This document shows, in pieces, positions 1 through 5,032 of a DNA stretch of 5,032 bases. Origin of the DNA: an uncultured Alphaproteobacteria bacterium. GTDB lineage: Bacteria > Pseudomonadota > Alphaproteobacteria > Micavibrionales > Micavibrionaceae. How positions within the stretch are numbered: the stretch's first letter is position 1; every line of letters starts with the position of its first letter. The notes beneath the pieces were generated by a model. It was not told the DNA's origin. It made no database searches and saw nothing but the letters and a program-made list of their open reading frames with translations. A program made the position numbers and the translations under genes. The stretch lies in contig CAKZKV010000074.1 in the NCBI GenBank assembly GCA_937124505.1, forward strand, positions 1 to 5,032. Reading direction: 5' to 3'.

Positions 1-968
1 TCATTCATAATCACAACGTGGTTGTAATCCGCATTCTTCTCATTCAATAACCCCTGATTCATATCCGCCAGAGGCCGTATGATATAGTTATTGATGTCCT
101 CCTCACTCCGGCGCAGCCCCAAAGTCATCTTTTCACCAAGATGGCTGGTAATTTCCGCCCGGGCGGCATCAATATCATCAACCTTTTGACCATTCACGCT
201 CTCGACGGCAGAAAGATGCAGCCCTTCGGCAGGTCCTAAAATGCCAAGCAACCCGCGGGATTGAGCAAACCCGAAGCGGTCGCGCTCTTCCAGTTTCTCA
301 GGCGTTGCCGTAAATGAGACTTCCTGCCCGTCACGCACCACCACAAAATTCAACGGTGCATCAAGACCGATCATCACCGCGCGGCGAATTTCTTCAAAAG
401 AGTCAATCGGCGCACCGTTAATCGACAGCACCAGATCATGCGGTTGAAATCCCGCTGCTTCCGCGGCGGAACCTTGCAATACGGCCCCGGCAATTGGCGG
501 CGTCACAGGCTTGCCGTAGAAGGTATAAAGCCCGGTAAACAAAATAATGGCAAAAATAAAGTTAATCGCCGGCCCGGCAAAAACGATGGCAGAACGTTGT
601 CTGACAGACTTTGCAAAGAAAGCCTGACTTTTTTCCTCTTCCGTCATCGGGCGCGGTGGTTCTTCCCCGTCCTTGACTTCCTCGGTATGCTCGGCGCTGG
701 CCGGGTCTTCATCACCAAACATCTTCACGTACCCGCCAAGCGGGATCAGGGAGAATTTCCAGCGCGTGCCGGAATTATCCGTCACGCCGAATAATTCCGG
801 GCCGAATCCTATGGAGAAGCTGTCCACCTTTACGCCGCACCATTTGGCGATGATATAGTGCCCCCATTCATGCACGAACACCAAGATTGAGAGAACGAGC
901 AAAAACGCCCCGCCGTAAAGCCAAACGTTTTGTGCCAGCAATTGCATGAAATCCGAAACTGTCGCCAT
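1..968 (-). CDS. rseP: RseP-family site-2 intramembrane zinc metalloprotease, C-terminus outside window
   Basis: Inner-membrane M50/site-2 protease that cleaves transmembrane segments, classically of anti-sigma factors and signal-peptide remnants. The frame is open from ATG at 968 to the window edge, giving 322 residues. The first membrane helix (about 15-32) runs into the zinc motif HEWGH at residues 33-37 (HExxH; H33, E34, H37). It is followed by the family-typical GFGPELFG (54-61), PLGGYVKMFGDE (76-87) and the second-helix motif FAGPAINFIFA (130-140). A clear PDZ domain spans about 159-225 (SINGAPIDSF core). A weaker PDZ-like stretch follows at about 240-310 (SVNGQKVDD), so the protein may have tandem PDZ domains like E. 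coli RseP. The C-terminal LDG zinc ligand and last helices lie beyond base 1. The start is fixed by AAGGA (974-978) five bases upstream. It sits 97 bases after dxr; in this gene order bamA usually follows. Confidence 0.94.
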   Translation of the reverse strand, partial: MATVSDFMQLLAQNVWLYGGAFLLVLSILVFVHEWGHYIIAKWCGVKVDSFSIGFGPELFGVTDNSGTRWKFSLIPLGGYVKMFGDEDPASAEHTEEVKDGEEPPRPMTEEEKSQAFFAKSVRQRSAIVFAGPAINFIFAIILFTGLYTFYGKPVTPPIAGAVLQGSAAEAAGFQPHDLVLSINGAPIDSFEEIRRAVMIGLDAPLNFVVVRDGQEVSFTATPEKLEERDRFGFAQSRGLLGILGPAEGLHLSAVESVNGQKVDDIDAARAEITSHLGEKMTLGLRRSEEDINNYIIRPLADMNQGLLNEKNADYNHVVIMN

Positions 969-997
969 GAGTATCCTTAAATTCTTATCGGTTTATT

Positions 998-1026
998 CTT
1001 ATAGTACATAACATTTATATCGTAAA
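998..1026 (-). promoter_or_regulatory. candidate sigma70-type promoter for rseP in the 97-base dxr-rseP gap
   Basis: On the minus strand TTTACG (1026-1021, 4 of 6 to TTGACA) and TATAAG (1003-998, 5 of 6 to TATAAT) are separated by exactly 17 bases. Transcription would start near 991, about 23 bases before the rseP ATG. The gap is the only sizeable one downstream of frr and is AT-rich, so chance matches are likely. No terminator hairpin is visible between dxr and rseP, so read-through is also expected. This is inferred from motif shape only. Confidence 0.3.
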
Positions 1027-1065
1027 GGAGCAGCTTTAGGCCAAATTAAAATCGTATTTTTTAAA

Positions 1066-2187
1066 TCAGGCGACCTTGTGAGAAACTTTTCCGGACTTGA
1101 TTTTCTCCAGCGTAAAGCGCCGCACGTCTTCATCATATGAAATAATGCCCTCAAGCGTAGACACTTCCTGACGTGGCACATCATTCAAAACACTCTCGAC
1201 CGTCTCCACGATTTCCAGAAAACCGATCCGGCGATTCAAAAATGCGTCAACCGCCACTTCATTGGCAGCGTTAAACGTCAGACATGCGCCCTGCCCTTCC
1301 CGCAAACAGTCATACCCCAGACGGATGGCCGGAAAACGCTCCGCATCCGGCTCCTCAAAATGAAGTTCCGACATTTTCCTGAAATCCAGTTTTTCACCGG
1401 GGGAAGACAGGCGCTCCGGCCAGCCCAGAGCATAGGTGATCGGCGTTTTCATGTCCGGTGCGCCCAGTTGCGCCAGCACGGAACCGTCACTATATTCCAC
1501 CATCGAGTGAATAACGGATTGCGGATGTACCAGAACGTCAATTTTCTCCGCCGGCATGTCAAACAGGTAATGCGCCTCTATAATCTCCAGCGCCTTGTTC
1601 ATCATTGTTGCGCTATCGACGGATATCTTCGCCCCCATCGACCAGTTCGGGTGCTTCACCGCCTGTTCTGGCGTAATATTTGTCATCTCTGCCCGTGAGA
1701 GCGCTCTGAATGGCCCGCCGGAAGCCGTCAGAATAATCCTCTCAATCTGGTCCCTCTGGCTCTCTTCAAACACCTGAAAAACCGCATTGTGCTCACTATC
1801 GATCGGCAGGATTTTCGTGCCGTGCTTTTTACATGCCGCCAGCACCAGATCACCCGCCGCAACCAATGGCTCCTTATTGGCAATGGCAATGGATTTGGAA
1901 TACGGAATAGCGGCCATCAACGGTTCCAGGCCCGCCATCCCGACAATGGCCGCCAATGTGACATCCACGTGGTCTTGCAGTTTTTCCAGTAATTCATCTG
2001 TTCCGCCTTCTGTCAAAACAGAATGTTTGGCGCTCGTTTTTAATTTTAAATCAGATAGTTCTAATGCTTTTTTATGAGCGGATATCAAGTTTACGGCAAA
2101 GCGATCAGGGTGTGCCACGATCACGTCCACAGCGCTCCTGCCGACAGATCCCGTCACCCCCAGAATATTAAGCGTTTTTTTCCTCAC
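1066..2187 (-). CDS. dxr: 1-deoxy-D-xylulose 5-phosphate reductoisomerase (IspC)
   Basis: Cytosolic enzyme converting DXP to 2-C-methyl-D-erythritol 4-phosphate with NADPH and a divalent metal, the committed step of the MEP isoprenoid pathway. The product is 373 residues, slightly shorter than the usual 385-400. The NADPH-binding GVTGSVG is at 10-16. The central motif reads ANKEPLVAAG (103-112), where most homologues have S, A or T in place of P107. Metal ligands are D130 and E132 in PIDSEHNAVFQ, and E201. Substrate-binding residues are S156 in SGGPFR, H179, W182, N197 and K198 in HPNWSMG and VDSATMMNKALE. HPQSVIHSMVEY (221-232) and GAPDMKTPITYALGWP (242-257) complete the family pattern. The start is GTG (2187-2185), one base after the cdsA stop TAA; a GGTG-type Shine-Dalgarno lies within the end of cdsA, so translation is probably coupled. 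The MEP product feeds the carrier lipid made by UppS two genes upstream. Confidence 0.98.
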   Translation of the reverse strand: MRKKTLNILGVTGSVGRSAVDVIVAHPDRFAVNLISAHKKALELSDLKLKTSAKHSVLTEGGTDELLEKLQDHVDVTLAAIVGMAGLEPLMAAIPYSKSIAIANKEPLVAAGDLVLAACKKHGTKILPIDSEHNAVFQVFEESQRDQIERIILTASGGPFRALSRAEMTNITPEQAVKHPNWSMGAKISVDSATMMNKALEIIEAHYLFDMPAEKIDVLVHPQSVIHSMVEYSDGSVLAQLGAPDMKTPITYALGWPERLSSPGEKLDFRKMSELHFEEPDAERFPAIRLGYDCLREGQGACLTFNAANEVAVDAFLNRRIGFLEIVETVESVLNDVPRQEVSTLEGIISYDEDVRRFTLEKIKSGKVSHKVA

Positions 2188-2188
2188 G

Positions 2189-2863
2189 TTACGTCACCAG
2201 AAAAGTTATGGTTGCCAGATAAAATGCGGGGGCCGCCAGCAGAAGTGCATCAATCCGATCAAGTAACCCACCATGGCCGGGGATAATATTCCCGGAATCC
2301 TTGACGTTTGCCGCACGCTTGAATGCCGAGATCAGAAGATCCCCAGCCTGGGCGATCACACCGATCACACACCCCAGAGAAATAATGAACATATAACTCA
2401 TATCAGGCTCATGAATTTCAAAATAATCCAGAAGCCCCTTCCCCACCGATAATATCAACACCGGGCCGAACACGGCTCCCATCAATCCTGCAATGGTTTT
2501 ATTCGGGCTGACCTTTGGCAATAATTTCGGCCCTTTTAATATTTTTCCGAATATGTAAGCAAAGCTGTCCGAGGCCCAAACAGAGAAAAAAGCCAGCACG
2601 GTCATCGTCAGCCCAATATGCTGCATTTCCCGCAATAGATAAAACAGATAATAAGACCCGGCCAGATATAAAAGCCCCAGCGCACAAAGAACATAGGCAT
2701 GCCTTGTCCGCAGGGCCATGCGCACCCATTCATAAACCGAAATCACAAATGTCACTGCCAGAAGCGCAGCAAAGGAATATCCGCCGAGATACACAAGACA
2801 AACGACCGGCGGGAACATAACAACAGCAGAGACGAAACGGGTTTGAAACTTCGTCAACTTCAT
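2189..2863 (-). CDS. cdsA: phosphatidate cytidylyltransferase (CDP-diglyceride synthase)
   Basis: Integral inner-membrane enzyme that forms CDP-diacylglycerol from phosphatidate and CTP, the branch point for all phospholipids. The 224-residue protein is hydrophobic throughout, with about six to seven membrane segments (for example about 17-42, 57-77, 84-104, 124-142, 155-172, 205-222). The C-terminal CDP-diglyceride synthase signature is complete: S179, K182-R183, K188-D189, then PGHGG (195-199) and LDRID (201-205). WASDSFAYIFG (96-106), SPNKTIAG (119-126) and GDLLISAFKR (174-183) also match the family. It is shorter than the common 265-285 residues, with a compact N-terminus (FQTRFVSAVV aligns with the usual start region). 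The ATG follows the uppS stop by three bases (TAA AGG ATG). The only purine-rich stretch, AAAGG, abuts the ATG and is too close to be a normal Shine-Dalgarno, so initiation probably depends on ribosomes finishing uppS. Confidence 0.97.
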   Translation of the reverse strand: MKLTKFQTRFVSAVVMFPPVVCLVYLGGYSFAALLAVTFVISVYEWVRMALRTRHAYVLCALGLLYLAGSYYLFYLLREMQHIGLTMTVLAFFSVWASDSFAYIFGKILKGPKLLPKVSPNKTIAGLMGAVFGPVLILSVGKGLLDYFEIHEPDMSYMFIISLGCVIGVIAQAGDLLISAFKRAANVKDSGNIIPGHGGLLDRIDALLLAAPAFYLATITFLVT

Positions 2864-2866
2864 CCT

Positions 2867-3603
<737 letters not shown>

Positions 3604-3604
<1 letters not shown>

Positions 3605-3996
3605 TATTTAGAATTTCCGTGCAAAGTATTTAACATTTTACAGATTGACAAATATTCATTGTACCACCTACGTGCGTCTTCTTCTGAAACATAACTCAGT
3701 TCTTTGCAATATAAAATCCAAACCAGCATTTCATTAGATGACCCAAGAGCCATTTGCAAGAATCTTTTAAATTCAGCTTTGGATTTTTTTTGTTTCACAA
3801 ACCCCTCTGCGATATTGGCACAGATAGATTTACTCGCCCGTCTTATTTGATCTCCCATGGCATATTGCTCTATTTTGGGAAAATTAAGACTTTGCCTATG
3901 CACTTCCAAAGAAATCTCAAACGCTTTTTTCCAGACTTCAAGGTCAGTGAATTGCTTTACAAGATGAATTTTCGTCTCCAAATTCCGATCATCCAA
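3604..3996 (-). CDS. four-helix-bundle protein of the S23/IVP (23S rRNA intervening-sequence) family
   Basis: The product is about 130 residues, within the usual 110-135 of this small helical family. Family hallmarks are FTDLEVWKKAFE (16-27), FPKIEQYAMGDQIRRASKS (39-57), the signature NIAEGF (61-66) and FKRFLQMALGSSNEML (76-91). Relatives are encoded in 23S rRNA intervening sequences, and the fold is shared with the Avd accessory protein of diversity-generating retroelements; such proteins form oligomeric helical barrels and may bind nucleic acid. The biochemical role is unknown and I do not assign one. There is no in-frame ATG before residue 47. The usable start is TTG at 3996, or a second TTG at codon 6 (3981), and neither has a convincing Shine-Dalgarno. 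The stop TAA overlaps the uppS ATG by one base. Low GC and flanking repeats point to acquisition. A decaying or poorly translated gene is possible, though the frame is intact. Confidence 0.85.
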
Positions 3997-4012
3997 TCAT
4001 CTGATAATCCAG
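3991..4012 (+). repeat. right arm of 22-base inverted repeat, overlapping the four-helix gene start
   Basis: This arm starts ATCCAATCATC and ends ATCCAG, matching the reverse complement of 3559-3580 with mismatches only at positions 12, 13 and 16. It contains the TTG start (3996-3994) of the four-helix gene and the in-frame TGA immediately before it. A further TCATCCAG (4013-4020) extends the motif to within one base of the frr stop codon. Confidence 0.8.
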
Positions 4013-4021
4013 TCATCCAGA

Positions 4022-4579
4022 CTACACCGTCATAATGTCCTTTTCTTTATGAGACAGTGCTTCGTCAATTTGCTTAACCATTTCATCTGTCAATTTCTGA
4101 ACATCATCAGACAGGCGTTTATGATCATCTTCTGAAATTTCTTTGGCTTTCTCCCTGGCCTTCAGCGCATCCATACCATCGCGGCGAATATTACGGATGG
4201 CAATGCGGGCATTCTCGGCATATTGTCCGGCCACTTTTGTCAGTTCCTTGCGGCGCTCCTCGTTGAGTTCGGGAACCGGCACACGGATCAAACTGCCTTC
4301 CGGTTGCGGGTTCAAGCCTAACCCTGCATTGGCAATCGCTTTTTCCACAGCTTTTGTATTGTTCGCATCCCAGACGGACACGGAAATCAGACGCGCTTCC
4401 GGCGTGGATACAGACGCAACCTGATTCAGCGGCATTTTGGAGCCGTAAACGTCCACGACAACCGGGTCTAACATATTCACAGAGGCCCGTCCCGTCCGCA
4501 GACCTGAAAAATCACTGTGCAGGCTCTCAAGGGATTTCTCCATCCGCTCTCTTAAATCTTTCATACTAAAATCGCTCAT
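4022..4579 (-). CDS. frr: ribosome recycling factor
   Basis: Cytosolic factor that, with EF-G, splits post-termination ribosomes so subunits can be reused; essential in bacteria. The product is 185 residues, exactly the usual length. Recognisable blocks are [20 protein letters not shown] (27-46), the domain II region [13 protein letters not shown] (59-71) and [21 protein letters not shown] (starting at P93). The long-helix motif RNIRRD (129-134) includes R132, known to be critical for recycling, and the end is the typical KDIMTV. The start at 4579 is chosen over Met6 because AAGGA (4588-4592) lies eight bases upstream. The gene ends in TAG, one base before the CTGGAT end of the downstream cassette, so the insertion left frr intact. 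Upstream, a 237-base repeat-containing spacer separates it from pyrH, its normal operon partner. Confidence 0.98.
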   Translation of the reverse strand: MSDFSMKDLRERMEKSLESLHSDFSGLRTGRASVNMLDPVVVDVYGSKMPLNQVASVSTPEARLISVSVWDANNTKAVEKAIANAGLGLNPQPEGSLIRVPVPELNEERRKELTKVAGQYAENARIAIRNIRRDGMDALKAREKAKEISEDDHKRLSDDVQKLTDEMVKQIDEALSHKEKDIMTV

Positions 4580-4613
4580 TATGTCATTCCTTTATTCTAA
4601 TATTTATTCCTTA

Positions 4614-4637
4614 CCACCAAGGCATAAAGACACCAAG
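4614..4637 (+). repeat. three tandem 8-base units, frr-proximal arm
   Basis: Units read CCACCAAG, GCATAAAG and ACACCAAG on the plus strand, a strict 8-base period. The arm would lie in the 5' untranslated leader of frr if transcription starts at the extended -10 motif at 4665-4673. Confidence 0.7.
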
Positions 4638-4664
4638 TCTCTTTCGCGCCGCCGCAGGCATTTT

Positions 4665-4673
4665 ATTATAACA
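4665..4673 (-). promoter_or_regulatory. perfect extended -10 motif directed at frr
   Basis: The minus strand reads TGTTATAAT, an exact TGnTATAAT extended -10. No recognisable -35 lies 16-18 bases upstream, but extended -10 promoters can work without one. Transcription would begin near 4658, giving an frr leader of about 79 bases that includes one repeat arm. It could restore frr expression if the repeat insertion weakened read-through from pyrH. The surrounding sequence is AT-rich, so a chance match is possible. Confidence 0.35.
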
Positions 4674-4776
4674 AACAGAGACGGCAGAGTTTTCTTTGTA
4701 CTTTTTAAATATCTCTATCATTTGCTGCCTGCTCTTGTGTGTTTATATTTTTTTGCACTCCGTACGTTTTTTATCT

Positions 4777-4800
4777 CCTGGTGCCTTGGCATCTTGGTGG
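4777..4800 (-). repeat. three tandem 8-base units, pyrH-proximal arm
   Basis: Read on the minus strand the units are CCACCAAG, ATGCCAAG and GCACCAGG, again with an 8-base period and inverted relative to 4614-4637. Only the first unit is identical between arms, so the arms have diverged or were built independently from the same unit. Confidence 0.65.
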
Positions 4801-4816
4801 TTCAAAATAAAATCAC

Positions 4817-5032
4817 TCACTTACTCACCACCGTACATGTCCCCTCCCCTTTCAGAACTTTGGCGATATTGCCGGGCTCGCGGATAGAGAAGACGATAAT
4901 CGGAATATTATTTTCCATGGCCAGTGACGTTGCCGTGCTGTCCATCACTCGTAAATTCTTTGTCAGGACGTCCATATAACTGATCTCGTCGTAGCGTTCG
5001 GCACTTGGATCCTTCATCGGGTCGGCGGAATA
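4817..5032 (-). CDS. pyrH: UMP kinase, C-terminal 71 residues; N-terminus outside window
   Basis: Cytosolic hexameric kinase phosphorylating UMP to UDP with ATP, essential for pyrimidine nucleotide supply. The frame is open from the right edge of the window to TGA at 4819-4817. The visible part begins [19 protein letters not shown], matching the family's nucleotide-binding loop (usually YxxDPxxxPxAxxY). It continues with [17 protein letters not shown] (the conserved MDxTAxxL helix) and [14 protein letters not shown], the final strand and turn before the C-terminus. About 235-250 residues are usual, so roughly the last 30% is seen. The Met at 5017 is internal, because the upstream codons continue the conserved motif. 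It is the first gene of the frr-uppS-cdsA block in most relatives. Confidence 0.95.
   Translation of the reverse strand, partial: YSADPMKDPSAERYDEISYMDVLTKNLRVMDSTATSLAMENNIPIIVFSIREPGNIAKVLKGEGTCTVVSK

Larger units (their letters stand above)
4611..4803. repeat. inverted-repeat element filling the pyrH-frr spacer
   Basis: The 237-base spacer (4580-4816) is mostly occupied by two opposed arms built from 8-base CACCAAG-like units, separated by about 140 bases of unrelated sequence. The outermost ACCACCAAG (4613-4621) pairs exactly with CTTGGTGGT (4793-4801); the rest pairs about half. A shorter inner pair, GCAGGCA (4654-4660) and TGCCTGC (4726-4732), lies inside. From memory, similar degenerate CACCAAG/CACAAAG repeats bound small non-core genes such as four-helix or GxxExxY proteins in diverse genomes. 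Here no protein of those families is encoded, so this may be an emptied remnant or a repeat-only unit. The right arm starts 14 bases after the pyrH stop. Confidence 0.6.

Noticed and set aside
438..794. Plus-strand open frame of 118 codons
   Set aside because: Antisense to rseP, whose frame carries zinc, PDZ and membrane motifs; arginine-rich translation with no family resemblance.
1030..1065. Possible terminator after dxr in the AT-rich gap
   Set aside because: A/T runs are present but no GC-rich hairpin precedes them on the minus strand.
1360..1698. Plus-strand open frame of 112 codons
   Set aside because: Antisense to the catalytic core of dxr, which has full motif support.
4785..4803. 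Possible terminator after pyrH (TGCCAAGGCA palindrome in the repeat arm)
   Set aside because: The stem is only four base pairs with a two-base loop and no U-tract directly follows; it is explained by the 8-base repeat units.
4581..4979. Plus-strand open frame of 132 codons across the pyrH-frr spacer
   Set aside because: It runs over the repeat arms and then antisense into pyrH; the hydrophobic stretch comes from T-rich spacer sequence, and no start signal or family was recognised.

Overview
All genes in this window read leftward (minus strand). In transcription order they are the 3' end of pyrH, then frr, a four-helix-bundle protein gene, uppS, cdsA, dxr and the 5' two-thirds or more of rseP. 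The order pyrH-frr-uppS-cdsA-dxr-rseP is a conserved Gram-negative core block, very common in Alphaproteobacteria. Together with the protein flavour (IspC and UppS motifs, tight spacing) it suggests a moderate-GC alphaproteobacterium, probably not one of the high-GC model genera. I cannot name a genus. By hand count frr is about 50% GC, one sampled 60-base stretch of uppS is about 43%, and the four-helix gene is only about 36%.

The core genes cover nucleotide supply and translation (UMP kinase PyrH, ribosome recycling factor Frr), the isoprenoid lipid carrier (Dxr makes MEP; UppS makes undecaprenyl diphosphate), phospholipid precursor synthesis (CdsA makes CDP-diacylglycerol), and envelope proteolysis (RseP). 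uppS, cdsA and dxr are packed with 1 to 3 bases between them, and the four-helix gene overlaps uppS by 1 base, so this part should be one translationally coupled transcript. rseP follows a 97-base gap with its own Shine-Dalgarno and a possible promoter.

The unusual part lies on either side of frr. (1) Between frr and uppS sits an AT-rich cassette (about 3559-4020) with a gene of the S23/IVP-like four-helix-bundle family. It is bounded by a 22-base inverted repeat (19 of 22 matching). One repeat arm is inside the uppS reading frame and encodes UppS residues 9-15; the other arm supplies the four-helix gene's only plausible start, a TTG. (2) The 237-base pyrH-frr spacer holds a second, unrelated inverted-repeat element (about 4611-4803). 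Its arms are tandem 8-base units of the CACCAAG type, and its interior carries a perfect extended -10 promoter motif pointing at frr. The same conserved operon has therefore acquired two repeat-bounded insertions, and both alter the likely expression signals of essential genes.

No RNA genes, CRISPR arrays, transposases or convincing intrinsic terminators were seen. There is no plus-strand gene.
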